Positions 1 to 8,019 of a stretch of DNA of 64,000 nt are shown here, in pieces. The stretch covers positions 186,001 to 250,000 of the forward strand of contig CALEYW010000043.1 in assembly GCA_937927945.1 (NCBI GenBank), read 5' to 3'. The stretch is from an uncultured candidate division WPS-2 bacterium (GTDB taxonomy: Bacteria; Vulcanimicrobiota; Vulcanimicrobiia; Vulcanimicrobiales; Vulcanimicrobiaceae). The position numbers were made by a program, and so were the translations under genes. Every line of letters begins with the position of its first letter. The first letter of the stretch is position 1. The notes under the pieces are model-generated. The model had not been told where the DNA came from, did not search any database, and saw nothing but the letters and a program-made list of their open reading frames with translations.

Positions 1-1
1 C

Positions 2-301
2 GAAGCGAGCGGCATCTCGATCTTGGTCTCGCCGGTGATCGGGATGGTGTTCGCCGCCGTCTTTTTCGTGCTGCTGCTCGGCGGGTTCGTCACCGGCGAC
101 CTCTTTCCGAAGTTCGTCTGCGATCCGGCGGAGCAGTGCACGGGACACAACCTCGCGAGCTTCGCGGCCGGCGCGACGCCGGACTCGACGGCGTCGTGGG
201 CAAAGCTCGCGATCTGGGCCTTCGCAGCGGGATTCCTCGAGCGTCTGGTCCCCGACATCCTCACGCGTCTCGCGACGGTGAGCACGACCGACAAGAAATA
301 G
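2..301 (+). CDS. C-terminal end of a membrane protein (partial, runs off the left edge)
   Basis: The frame is open from base 2 to a TAG ending at 301. A TTG at 23 could be a start, but the frame continues upstream of it in protein-like sequence, so this is most likely the tail of a longer protein. It shows one strong hydrophobic segment (around SPVIGMVFAAVFFVLLLGGF) and a weaker one (AKLAIWAFAAGFLERL). Between them are two cysteines about six residues apart. The family is not recognised. It is followed by the ABC ATPase 35 bases downstream on the same strand, but nothing links the two functionally. Confidence 0.6.
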   Translation, partial: EASGISILVSPVIGMVFAAVFFVLLLGGFVTGDLFPKFVCDPAEQCTGHNLASFAAGATPDSTASWAKLAIWAFAAGFLERLVPDILTRLATVSTTDKK

Positions 302-335
302 GCCGCCGGCTCCCGGCAGGCGAAGCCCGCAGGCG

Positions 336-1349
336 ATGCCCGTCATCGAGACGCGGGAGCTGCGCAAGGTCTTCCGCACGCTGGTGCGGCGGCCCGGCGT
401 CGGCGGAACGCTGCGCACGCTCTTTTCCCGCGATTATCAGGACAAGGTCGCGGTCGAAGGCGTGACGATGACGCTCGACGAGGGCGAGCTGGTCGGCTAC
501 ATCGGCCCCAACGGCGCCGGCAAATCGACGACCATCAAGATGCTGACCGGCATTCTCGTGCCGACCTCCGGGACGGTGCGCGTCGCGGGACTCGTCCCGC
601 ACGAGCAGCGCAAGCGGAATGCCCGAAACATCGGCGTCGTGTTCGGCCAGCGCTCGCAGCTCTATTGGGACTTGCCGCTGGTGGAGTCGTTCGAGCTGCT
701 CCGCGCGATCTACGGCATCCCGCCGGCGCGCTATCGCGAGAATCTCGATCACTTCACCGAGACGCTCGAGTTGGGTCCGTTCCTCACCACGCCGGTCCGC
801 CAACTCTCGCTCGGCCAGCGGATGCGCGGCGATTTCGCCGCCGCGATGCTGCACGATCCGCGGGTCGTCTTTCTCGACGAGCCGACGATCGGCTTGGACC
901 TGGTCGCGAAAGAAGCGATCCGCGAGTTCGTGGCGCGGGTGAACCGCGAGCGCGGTACGACGTTCATCTTGACGACGCACGATCTGGCCGACGTCGAACG
1001 GCTCTGCCGTCGGATCGTCCTGATCGACCGCGGGACGCTGGTCTACGACGGAGAGATCGAGGCGCTGCGCGACCGCTACGGAACGCACCGCACGCTGGTC
1101 GTCACGCTCAGCGAACCGGTCGCGGAGATCGCGATCGAAGGCGCGGAACTCGAATCACGCGAAGCGGATGTCGTGCGGCTGCGCTTCGACCGCCGTCTGG
1201 TCTCGGCCGAGGCACTGATCCGGCGCGTCGCCGATCGCTACGCGGTGCGCGATCTTTCGATCGAGGAACCGGAGCTCGAGTCGATCATCCGGCGCATCTA
1301 CCTCGAAGGCTATAGCGACGCGCCCGGCACTACGGCACCCGTAAGATGA
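336..1349 (+). CDS. ABC-2 type exporter, ATP-binding subunit
   Basis: This is the ATPase of an ABC-2 class exporter and would act at the cytoplasmic face of the inner membrane. The 337-residue protein has a Walker A GPNGAGKST at about residues 57-65, an ABC signature LSLGQRMRGD at about 157-166, a Walker B VVFLDEPT at about 177-184 and a switch histidine in TTHD. The roughly 20-residue insertion before Walker A and the C-terminal extension match ATPases that pair with two DUF990-type (PF06182) permeases. Two such permeases are in this window, at 1901-2734 and 9612-10409, rather than directly behind this gene. Its 3' end overlaps the convergent gene at 1330 by 20 bases. The exported substrate is unknown. 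Confidence 0.92.
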   Translation: MPVIETRELRKVFRTLVRRPGVGGTLRTLFSRDYQDKVAVEGVTMTLDEGELVGYIGPNGAGKSTTIKMLTGILVPTSGTVRVAGLVPHEQRKRNARNIGVVFGQRSQLYWDLPLVESFELLRAIYGIPPARYRENLDHFTETLELGPFLTTPVRQLSLGQRMRGDFAAAMLHDPRVVFLDEPTIGLDLVAKEAIREFVARVNRERGTTFILTTHDLADVERLCRRIVLIDRGTLVYDGEIEALRDRYGTHRTLVVTLSEPVAEIAIEGAELESREADVVRLRFDRRLVSAEALIRRVADRYAVRDLSIEEPELESIIRRIYLEGYSDAPGTTAPVR

Positions 1350-1920
1350 GCTGCGCGTGCGCGTTCACGCCGGGATTGCCGAGCGACGATTGATGATCGG
1401 TGCCGTCGCTGTGATAGAACGCGACCAGTTGCGCGCCGGACGGCAGCTGCAGCGGCGTGACGACGGCGGTTTGCGCATTGCCCTGCGCGTCGGCGCTGAA
1501 GCTGTTCTGCGTCCCGACCAGATCGAGCGGCGTGAACACCGCATTCATCCGAACGGCGAGCTGCCGCAGGAAGAGGCTGTAGCGCCCGTTCGGCACGAGC
1601 CCGCGAAACGAGACGCGCACGCGGGTCGCTCCCTGTGGCGCGGGATCGAACGACGCATTGCCATCGGCCGTGCGCCAGCTGCCGAGCAAGGTTTTCAGCG
1701 CCTCGCCGCGGGCGTTGTAGAGCGGCGCGGTGTCGGCGTCGTTGATGGAGGGGGGACGCAGGCCCCAATCGTGACCACCGTCACCCGTCTGGGCTTGCGC
1801 GCTCGTGTCGTGGACGAATACCTGCACGGGCTGCGACGTCGTAGCCGCATCGACCGGGTTGAACATCGCGGTGGCATAGGCTAGAAGCACGGCAGCGAGC
1901 ATGTCCGTTATACGTAACAT
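1330..1920 (-). CDS. Secreted protein of unknown function
   Basis: The 196-residue protein begins with a signal-peptide-like stretch (MLAAVLLAYATAMF, then Ala-rich DAATT) and is predicted to be exported. The mature part is soluble, of likely beta-sandwich composition, with the text SFRGLVPNGRYSLFLRQL followed by a C-terminal beta-rich half. It weakly recalls CHRD/superoxide-dismutase-like exported domains, but no catalytic motif is visible. It sits on the minus strand between the ABC ATPase and a permease on the plus strand, overlapping both by about 20 bases. A second possible Met at codon 7 would remove the overlap with the permease start. Confidence 0.6.
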   Translation of the reverse strand: MLRITDMLAAVLLAYATAMFNPVDAATTSQPVQVFVHDTSAQAQTGDGGHDWGLRPPSINDADTAPLYNARGEALKTLLGSWRTADGNASFDPAPQGATRVRVSFRGLVPNGRYSLFLRQLAVRMNAVFTPLDLVGTQNSFSADAQGNAQTAVVTPLQLPSGAQLVAFYHSDGTDHQSSLGNPGVNAHAQLILRVP

Positions 1921-2734
1921 ACCCGCCCGGCGTTCCCTCGCCGAGGTTGCCGCACCGTACGTCGCGTTCGCCGCGAAGGCGTTCTCGCGCGAAGCGACCT
2001 ACCGCATGGAAGTATTCACGAACGTCGCGGGACTGCTCGTGCGGCTCTACCTGATGCGCGCCGTGTGGCGGGCGCTCTACGCGCAGAACGTGGCGCCCGC
2101 CGGGGTTCCGCTGCACGCGGTCCTCACCTACACGGTCGTCGCGCTGCTGATGTCGCTCGTGCTGGAGATCGACGGCACCCGGCAGATACGCGACAAGATC
2201 CGCGAAGGGACGATCGCGACCGACCTGATGAAGCCGATCAGCCTGCCCCTCTACTTTTTCAGCGACGGCCTCGGCATGACGCTGCTCCACGCGGTGCTGA
2301 TCGTTCCGGCACTCGTCCTCTCGCTGCTGCTGGTGCACATCGACGTGCCCTCGCCGCCCGTGCTCGCCGCGTTCGCGCTGAGCTTCCTGCTCGGCTACCT
2401 GGTCAATTTCTTCCTGAATTTCCTGATGAACTGCGTCGCCTTCTGGACCCTCGAGACGTTCGCGGTGCAGCTGATGGTGCGCTGGGTCAGCGATCTGCTC
2501 AGCGGGCAGATCGTGCCGCTGATCTTCTTCCCGGGCGTCCTGCAACGCGTCGTGCTCGCGCTGCCGTTCGCCGCGATCTACTCGACGCCGTTGCTCATCT
2601 ATCTCGGACGCATCCCGCCGTCGGGATATCTCGCGGCGTTCGGGACCCAGCTCTTCTGGTGCGTTGCGTTCGCCGGCCTCTCGGCGCTGGTGTGGCGCGC
2701 CGCCCAGACGCGCGTCGTCGTACAGGGCGGCTGA
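1901..2734 (+). CDS. ABC-2 family permease (PF06182-like), first subunit
   Basis: This integral membrane subunit of an ABC-2 exporter has 277 residues and about six hydrophobic segments. The text IREGTIATDLMKPISLPLYFF matches the conserved cytoplasmic loop seen in this permease family, where the second permease of the window has VREGRFDRFLVRPLDPLFQ. The partner ATPase is at 336-1349 and the second permease at 9612-10409. The start at 1901 overlaps the divergent secreted-protein gene by 20 bases; a downstream Met at about codon 36 is an alternative. The substrate cannot be inferred. Confidence 0.85.
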   Translation: MSVIRNIPARRSLAEVAAPYVAFAAKAFSREATYRMEVFTNVAGLLVRLYLMRAVWRALYAQNVAPAGVPLHAVLTYTVVALLMSLVLEIDGTRQIRDKIREGTIATDLMKPISLPLYFFSDGLGMTLLHAVLIVPALVLSLLLVHIDVPSPPVLAAFALSFLLGYLVNFFLNFLMNCVAFWTLETFAVQLMVRWVSDLLSGQIVPLIFFPGVLQRVVLALPFAAIYSTPLLIYLGRIPPSGYLAAFGTQLFWCVAFAGLSALVWRAAQTRVVVQGG

Positions 2735-2738
2735 ACCG

Positions 2739-3197
2739 CTACTTGCCGTGTTTGGTCGCCAGCTGGATGCGGGTCGTCTTGTCGTCCTGCGTCGAGACGA
2801 TGATCGATTGGTCGCCGTCCGACATCTCGTTCGAGAACGTGCCGATCGTCTTGCTTTCGGTGGTCAGCACGACGTTCTTCCAGGCGGCCGGGAGCTGCGC
2901 TTTGTACCAGTCGGCGATCGCCTTCGCGTCGTCCTTACTGGTGTAGACCTTCATCGCCACGGAGGTGCCGTTGGCGGACATCGAGAGTTCCTCGTCCTTG
3001 TTCTCGGTCGAGCCGGGATAGACCGGAAGATCGATGTAGCCCGCAGTACCGCTCCCGGAGCTTGTTGCCGAAGCATCAGGAGCCGTCGTCGCGGTCGTGC
3101 TGCCGGCCGAGGACGTGTCGGCGGACTTCGAGCAGGCCGCCAGCAGCAGTGCCGCCGAGAGTGCAGTTGCGCCGGCGAGACGGACGGAACACTTCAT
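2739..3197 (-). CDS. Lipoprotein of unknown function
   Basis: The 152-residue protein starts at an ATG at 3197 with a lipoprotein signal, MKCSVRLAGATALSAALLLA then the lipobox Cys. A Ser/Thr/Ala-rich linker follows, then a compact C-terminal domain of about 90 residues (VYPGSTENKDEELS ... VLTTESKTIGTF). The open frame extends upstream to 3536, but that part is Arg/Ser-rich and looks like the antisense of the neighbouring gene. It ends 5 bases from the permease stop (convergent). The domain resembles unnamed lipoproteins of environmental bacteria. No enzymatic motif is seen. Confidence 0.75.
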   Translation of the reverse strand: MKCSVRLAGATALSAALLLAACSKSADTSSAGSTTATTAPDASATSSGSGTAGYIDLPVYPGSTENKDEELSMSANGTSVAMKVYTSKDDAKAIADWYKAQLPAAWKNVVLTTESKTIGTFSNEMSDGDQSIIVSTQDDKTTRIQLATKHGK

Positions 3198-3330
3198 CAG
3201 CCACCTCGGTGAATAGAGGGAAACAGCGCGCGAGGAGACACGCCGAGTGGCCGGTCTCCTTCTCCCTCGACTTCGCCATCCCCGGGCGGTCGGGATCGCG
3301 CGACCCGCGAAGCACGCGGCGGAGGCTCCT

Positions 3331-4983
3331 GTGGACACGATCGACCGCCCCGTACACGTCACGCACGAGGTGACGAACCAACCCCCGCCGCTCGCCGGAT
3401 ACGACGTCGCCGCGCCGGACGCGGCGCTGCTCGACGGGGTCCGTCGCGAGGGTGCCGCCTGGGACGAAGACGGGCTGCACGCGCTGGGCGAGCGGACCGG
3501 ATCGGCCGAGGCGATCGCCTGGGGCTTCGAGGCCAATCGCTACGCGCCCGAACTGCGCACGCACGACCGTTTCGGCAACCGGATCGACGAGGTCGCCTTC
3601 CACCCGTCGTGGCATCGCCTGATGGAGGTAGCCGTCTCGCACGGACTGCACGGCGCGCCGTGGCGCGAGCCGCGCGAGGGGGCGCACGTTGCCCGCGCCG
3701 CGCGTTTCTACGTCTGGTCGCAAGTCGAATCGGGCCACGGCTGTCCGATCTCGATGACGTATGCCGCCGTGCCGGTGCTGCGGCGGCGGCCCGATCTCGC
3801 GGCGCTCTTCGAGCCGGTCCTGACCTCGACCGCGTACGACCCCGAATTGCGGCCGCTGCGCGAAAAACGCGGCGCATTGTGCGGCATGGCGATGACCGAG
3901 AAGCAAGGCGGCTCGGACGTGCGCGCCAACACGACGCGCGCCGAGCGATTCGACGGCGACACCTACGCCCTCACCGGGCACAAGTGGTTCTGCTCGGCGC
4001 CGATGTCCGATGCGTTCCTGGTGCTCGCGCAGGCGCCCGATGGCCTGACCACGTTCTTCTTGCCGCGCATCTTGCCGGACGGTACGCGCAACGCGTTTCG
4101 CATCCAGCGGCTCAAGGACAAGCTCGGCAACCGTTCCAACGCGTCCAGCGAGATCGAGCTCGAGGGCGCGCTCGCGCTGCGCATCGGCGACGAAGGACGC
4201 GGCGTCGCGACGATCATCGAGATGGTGAACCACACGCGGCTCGACTGCGTCACCGGCAGCGCTTCGCTGATGCGTCAGGGCTTCGCCCAGGCCGCGCATC
4301 ACGCGCGGTACCGCCGCGCGTTCGACGCCCGCCTGATCGATCAGCCGCTGATGCTCAACGTCCTCGCCGACCTCGCGCTCGAATCGGAAGCGGCGACGAC
4401 GCTGATGCTGCGCTTGGCGCGCGCGATCGACCGCGCCGCCGCCGATCCGAACGAAGCCGCGTTCGCCCGCTTGGCGATCGCGCTCGGCAAGTATTGGGTG
4501 TGCAAGCGCGCACCGATGCACGCCGCCGAAGCGATGGAGTGCTTGGGCGGGAACGGCTACGTCGAGGAAAGCATCATGCCGCGCCTCTATCGCGAGACGC
4601 CGGTCAACTCGATCTGGGAAGGTTCGGGGAACGTCAACGCGCTCGACCTGCTGCGCGCGCTCGTCAAAGCGCCGCACAGCCTCGATGCGTATCTCGCCGA
4701 GGTCGCGCTCGCTGGTGGTGCCGATCCGCATTTCGATCGCGCTCTCGCGTCGCTGCGGGACGACCTCACCGGCGGCGCGGCGCTCGTCGAGGCCGGAGCG
4801 CGCCGCATCGTCGAGCGCATGGCCCTGGTCCTGCAGGGCTCGCTGCTGGTCCGGCACGCGCCGGCCGCCACGGCCGACGCCTTCTGCGCATCGCGGCTGG
4901 GCGGCGATTGGGGGGCAGCCTTCGGGACGCTGCCGCCGCGCGTCGAATTGCGAAAGATCGTCGAGCGCGGCTGGCCGATCTGA
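3331..4983 (+). CDS. aidB: AidB-like acyl-CoA dehydrogenase family flavoprotein
   Basis: This flavin-dependent protein belongs to the AidB branch of the acyl-CoA dehydrogenase superfamily, whose E. coli member is induced by alkylation damage. With the start at GTG 3331, preceded by GGAGG at 3321-3325, it has 550 residues, close to E. coli AidB (541). The N-terminus has the characteristic EVTNQPPPL. The middle has MTEKQGGSDVRANTT and the C-terminal half has CLGGNGYVEE and NSIWEGSGNVNALDLLRAL. The open frame reaches back to 3247, but the GGAGG-backed start fits better. An AlkA-like glycosylase lies 3.6 kb downstream, which is compatible with a role in alkylation stress, but they are not in one operon. 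Confidence 0.9.
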   Translation: MDTIDRPVHVTHEVTNQPPPLAGYDVAAPDAALLDGVRREGAAWDEDGLHALGERTGSAEAIAWGFEANRYAPELRTHDRFGNRIDEVAFHPSWHRLMEVAVSHGLHGAPWREPREGAHVARAARFYVWSQVESGHGCPISMTYAAVPVLRRRPDLAALFEPVLTSTAYDPELRPLREKRGALCGMAMTEKQGGSDVRANTTRAERFDGDTYALTGHKWFCSAPMSDAFLVLAQAPDGLTTFFLPRILPDGTRNAFRIQRLKDKLGNRSNASSEIELEGALALRIGDEGRGVATIIEMVNHTRLDCVTGSASLMRQGFAQAAHHARYRRAFDARLIDQPLMLNVLADLALESEAATTLMLRLARAIDRAAADPNEAAFARLAIALGKYWVCKRAPMHAAEAMECLGGNGYVEESIMPRLYRETPVNSIWEGSGNVNALDLLRALVKAPHSLDAYLAEVALAGGADPHFDRALASLRDDLTGGAALVEAGARRIVERMALVLQGSLLVRHAPAATADAFCASRLGGDWGAAFGTLPPRVELRKIVERGWPI

Positions 4984-5021
4984 CATGGCAGGCGCGCTCT
5001 CCGTGGGTACGATCCCATATC

Positions 5022-5492
5022 ATGCGCCTTCTCCCGCTGCTGACGACCGCAGCCCTCGCCGGTGCCGTCTTCTGGGGCGACCCGGCCGGCGCGGCCACGC
5101 CGGTGCCCTCACCGGTCACCGCGGCAACCGACGCGACGCGCGCTGCGAAGGAAGTGCTGGTGAAGCTCGAGCAGCGCAACAGCTCAACGACCAGCGGGAC
5201 CGTCGTCATGCGCGAGATCGGACGCACGCGCACGCTCGTTCGCGTGCAACTCGATAACCCGGCGGGGCATCCGACGGTGCTCGGGGTCGTGCGCGGGGCC
5301 GATTGTCAGGGCAACATCTTCTCGACGCGCGCGAACACGATCCCGCTCAGCCCGGTGAGCGCATCGCAGGTCTCCGAAACCATCGTCAACGTGCCGCTCT
5401 CGGAGCTGCGCTCGCACGACTATCTGATCGCCGTGCAGAACGCGACGGCCCGCGAGCAGGCCCTCGAGGCGTGCGCGCGTCTGAGCCGCTGA
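5022..5492 (+). CDS. Secreted protein of unknown function
   Basis: The 156-residue protein starts at ATG 5022 with a clear signal peptide (MRLLPLLTTAALAGAVF, cleavage around AAT). The mature part is small, beta-rich and contains two cysteines (GADC and EACARL near the C-terminus) that could form a disulfide in the periplasm. No family is recognised. It lies 38 bases behind the aidB stop on the same strand and 8 bases ahead of the VOC-family gene, so the three could share a transcript. Confidence 0.65.
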   Translation: MRLLPLLTTAALAGAVFWGDPAGAATPVPSPVTAATDATRAAKEVLVKLEQRNSSTTSGTVVMREIGRTRTLVRVQLDNPAGHPTVLGVVRGADCQGNIFSTRANTIPLSPVSASQVSETIVNVPLSELRSHDYLIAVQNATAREQALEACARLSR

Positions 5493-5500
5493 CGCGAGCG

Positions 5501-5839
5501 ATGGAACCGCGCATCGTCTACGTGGAAATCCCCGCCACGAACTTCGAGGATTCGAAGACCTTCTACGCCTCGGCATTCGGTTGGACGTTGACCGACTACG
5601 GCCCGAGCTACAGCGGGACCGAGGGCTTCGCCGTCAACATCGGACTTCAGGGCGACGAGACGGAGGCGACGACGGCACCCCTAGCGGTAATCGACGTCGG
5701 CGACCTCGAGAGCGCGCTCGACGCCGTGACGCGCGCCGGCGGGACGGTGACGCGGCCGATCTTCGCGTTCCCGGGCGGCCGCCGCTTCCAGTTCATGGAT
5801 CCGAGCGGCAACGAGCTCGCGGTGATGCAGCAGGCCTAG
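5501..5839 (+). CDS. VOC (glyoxalase/bleomycin-resistance fold) family protein
   Basis: The 112-residue protein has the typical single vicinal-oxygen-chelate unit: a first strand VYVEIPATNFEDSKTFYASAFGW, a middle region with IDVGDLESALDAVTRAGGTV, and the ending RFQFMDPSGNELAVMQ. The last part carries the Glu that often binds metal in this fold. Proteins of this subgroup (pattern E-I-P-A-x-N...FY...FGW) are usually annotated as glyoxalase-like without a known substrate. Its TAG overlaps the TAG of the convergent peroxiredoxin gene by 4 bases. Confidence 0.85.
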   Translation: MEPRIVYVEIPATNFEDSKTFYASAFGWTLTDYGPSYSGTEGFAVNIGLQGDETEATTAPLAVIDVGDLESALDAVTRAGGTVTRPIFAFPGGRRFQFMDPSGNELAVMQQA

Positions 5840-6393
5840 CTATTCGCGAGGGCGGCGAGGACGTCGCCGGCGTTTCGGTTGGGCGGGAAGACCGGATAGA
5901 ACACGCGCTCGATCGTGCCGTCGCGCGCGATCCACGCCATGCGCTTGATCAGCGTTTTGCCGGCGACGTCCATCGTCGGCAGCCGCAGCGCGCGCGTCAG
6001 TGCGAGACCGGCGTCGCTGAGCACCGCAAACGGCACGTGCAGCCGCTCGACCATCTCGCGCTGGTACGCCGAATCCTGCGTCGAGAGCCCGAACACGCGC
6101 GCCCCGAGCGCGGCGAACTCCGCGTGCAGGTCGCGAAAGCCGCACGTCTGCGGCGTGCACCCGCGCGCGCCGGGGATCGCGTCCCAGTCGTCGACCAGCG
6201 ACGGCTCACCAGGCCGTCCGGTGCGCGGGTACGCAAAGACGACCACGAGTCCGGCGAGCGTCGCGAGATCGACCTGCGCGCCGTCCGTGGCGGTCAACGA
6301 GAGCGACGGCAGTCGCGTCCCGGCGAGGTGCGCCGCGGCACCGTCATCTTCGGGAACCGGCAAGTCGTCGGGCAGCACGGTCGGATCGATCAC
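5836..6393 (-). CDS. BCP/PrxQ-type peroxiredoxin
   Basis: This is a thiol peroxidase that reduces hydroperoxides in the cytoplasm. With the GTG start at 6393 it has 185 residues. The active-site segment RGCTPQTCGFRDLHAEF carries both the peroxidatic and the resolving Cys five residues apart, as in BCP/PrxQ. The Prx fold is also shown by VVVFAYPRTGRP before it and VFGLSTQDSAYQREMVERL after it. The start is fixed by a GTGA overlap with the stop of the ClpN-domain gene, which implies translational coupling. It is the last gene of a four-gene minus-strand cassette beginning with pirin at 7849. Confidence 0.88.
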   Translation of the reverse strand: MIDPTVLPDDLPVPEDDGAAAHLAGTRLPSLSLTATDGAQVDLATLAGLVVVFAYPRTGRPGEPSLVDDWDAIPGARGCTPQTCGFRDLHAEFAALGARVFGLSTQDSAYQREMVERLHVPFAVLSDAGLALTRALRLPTMDVAGKTLIKRMAWIARDGTIERVFYPVFPPNRNAGDVLAALANS

Positions 6394-6842
6394 GATGCGG
6401 GCTCTTCGCGCGTGCGGCCCGGTTCTCCACCGCCGTCGTCCTGCGCGAGACGCTCGACCGCGGTGCGAACCTCGGCGACCGAGACCGCGCCGGCCAAGGG
6501 AGGCGGCTCCGCTTCCAAGGCGCCGAGCGCGAGATGCGCGGGGCCGATGAAGTTGTGACCGAGCCGGCGCGCGTGCGCGAACGCAAGCGCGACCGTTCGT
6601 TTCGCGCCGTCGCTGAACTGCAGCTCCGCACCGGGCGCTCCGCTCACCGCGCCGAGCCGCTGCCGGATCGCATCGCGGTCGAGGCTGCCGGCGAGCAGGG
6701 CGCCGAGCGCGTCGTCGCCGTCGGCGAGCGCAAAGAGGACGTGCTCCGTACCGACGCACGACCCGCCGAAAAGGACGGCGACTTCCTGCGCCCGCACCAT
6801 CGCGTGTCGTGCCCGGGCGGTGAACGGTTCCCACGTCGACAC
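6390..6842 (-). CDS. Stand-alone Clp N-terminal domain protein
   Basis: The 150-residue protein consists of a Clp amino-terminal domain: FTARARHAMVRAQEVAV at the start, then VGTEHVLFALADGDDALGAL, then a second half-repeat with LGHNFIGPAHLALGALE. No AAA+ ATPase part follows. In ClpA/ClpC this domain binds substrates and adaptors, so a free copy may act as an adaptor or decoy, or serve with a Clp ATPase encoded elsewhere (inference). The start is a GTG at 6842. The stop overlaps the peroxiredoxin start as GTGA. The tail is acidic and low in complexity. Confidence 0.82.
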   Translation of the reverse strand: MSTWEPFTARARHAMVRAQEVAVLFGGSCVGTEHVLFALADGDDALGALLAGSLDRDAIRQRLGAVSGAPGAELQFSDGAKRTVALAFAHARRLGHNFIGPAHLALGALEAEPPPLAGAVSVAEVRTAVERLAQDDGGGEPGRTREEPAS

Positions 6843-6851
6843 GCGATCAAC

Positions 6852-7118
6852 TCACTCCCACATGGTCTCGTCGACGTAGCACCACTTCCAACGTTCGCTC
6901 GGCTCGAACGACGCGATCACGGGATGGTGCGTCCCCTGAAAGTGCTTCGTCGCGTGCTTGTTCTGCGAAGCATCGCAGCAGCCGACGTGTCCGCAGCTCT
7001 CGCACAGGCGCAAATGCACCCACTCATCACCGGTGAGCAGACACTCTTCGCAGCCTTCGGGCGTTCTGGGCGGCGGGTTCTTCACCAGCGCCGCATGCTC
7101 GCACGGGCCTTGTATCAC
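6852..7118 (-). CDS. UBP-type zinc finger protein
   Basis: The 88-residue protein has the Cys/His pattern of a ZnF-UBP domain. Seen in order are CEHA, EGCEECL, LRLCESCGHVGCCDAS, then HATKHFQGTHHPVIASFEP and a final WKWCYVDE. In eukaryotes this fold binds the ubiquitin C-terminus. Small bacterial versions are common in redox and stress neighbourhoods, with no established function. The start is taken as GTG 7118, forming a GTGA overlap with the pirin stop. It lies 9 bases upstream of the ClpN-domain gene. Confidence 0.85.
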   Translation of the reverse strand: MIQGPCEHAALVKNPPPRTPEGCEECLLTGDEWVHLRLCESCGHVGCCDASQNKHATKHFQGTHHPVIASFEPSERWKWCYVDETMWE

Positions 7119-7849
7119 ACGTCCTCCGAGCCGGCGGCCGGCACGTCCCACAGCACCAGCTCGCCGCTGCCGGCGATCGCAAGATCGGTGACGCCGTGGG
7201 TGCGCACGGCATCCCCCGCGCCGAGTCGCTCGCCGTTGACGCTCACCTCACCGTCGGCGACGAACAGAAACCCGTAGCGCGCCGGATCGAAACGATAGGC
7301 CAGGTCGGCTTTTTCCAACCGCGCGACGCGCAGCGTGGCGTCCTGACCGAGCGAGACCGGAGCGTCGATCCCCGCCTCACCGCTGGCGACGACGAGCCAA
7401 CGATGGCGGCGCTCGTCTTCGCCGAAGGAATGCTGTCCGTAGCCGGGCGGTCCGCCGGCGGTGCGCGGCAGCACCCACATCTGCACGAAGTGGACGTCGT
7501 CGGTCTGCGAGTGGTTGAACTCGCTGTGCCGCACGCCGCTGCCGGCGTTGACGTACTGCACGCCGCCCGGCGCGACGACGCCGTGATGTCCGAGCGAATC
7601 GCGATGTTCGAGCCGGCCGCGCAGGACGTAGGTGACGATCTCCATGTCGCGATGCGGATGGGTGCCGAAGCCCTTGCCGGCTTCGACCGTATCGTCGTTG
7701 AAGACGCGCAGCGCGCCCCAATGGGTGTTGTTGGGATCGAAGTACTCGGCGAAGCTGAACGAATGGTACGTTTTGAGCCAGCCGAAGTCGAAGGACGCCC
7801 GCTGGGCTGCGCGCTGGATGGCGAAGACGGGAGGCGTTTTGGTCTCCAT
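7115..7849 (-). CDS. Pirin family bicupin
   Basis: The 244-residue protein matches bacterial pirins such as YhhW, which bind metal and can have quercetinase activity. The N-terminal cupin shows HWGALRVFNDDTVEAGKGFG, then the metal-site text THPHRDMEIVTYVLRGRLEH and VNAGSGVRHSEFNHS. The C-terminal cupin is shorter and degenerate, as is usual. The ATG at 7849 follows GGAGGCAGC, a good ribosome binding site. It is the first gene of the minus-strand cassette pirin, UBP zinc finger, ClpN domain and peroxiredoxin. The upstream 170 bases probably hold the promoter shared with the divergent gene at 8020. Confidence 0.92.
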   Translation of the reverse strand: METKTPPVFAIQRAAQRASFDFGWLKTYHSFSFAEYFDPNNTHWGALRVFNDDTVEAGKGFGTHPHRDMEIVTYVLRGRLEHRDSLGHHGVVAPGGVQYVNAGSGVRHSEFNHSQTDDVHFVQMWVLPRTAGGPPGYGQHSFGEDERRHRWLVVASGEAGIDAPVSLGQDATLRVARLEKADLAYRFDPARYGFLFVADGEVSVNGERLGAGDAVRTHGVTDLAIAGSGELVLWDVPAAGSEDV

Positions 7850-8019
7850 GCTGCCTCCCCGAACCCGGTGCCCTTGGCGAGTGGTTCCGGTTCCCGCCTG
7901 GAAACCGCCGGCAAGCCGAACTGCAGGCGGCCGAGGGAACCGTGACTTTGGGTCCTTCGGCTGGTGCGAGACGGCACTGGTCCGTATCGCACGAAGTCCG
8001 TAGGCTCTACGCTTCTGAT

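Noticed and set aside
3076..4986. Minus-strand 636-codon open frame opposite aidB
   Set aside because: Arg-rich antisense shadow; the plus-strand AidB motifs are unambiguous.
7960..8015. Riboswitch-like stem (gtgcga ... tcgcac) before the gene at 8020
   Set aside because: Only a 6-bp stem is present and no known aptamer core could be recognised.
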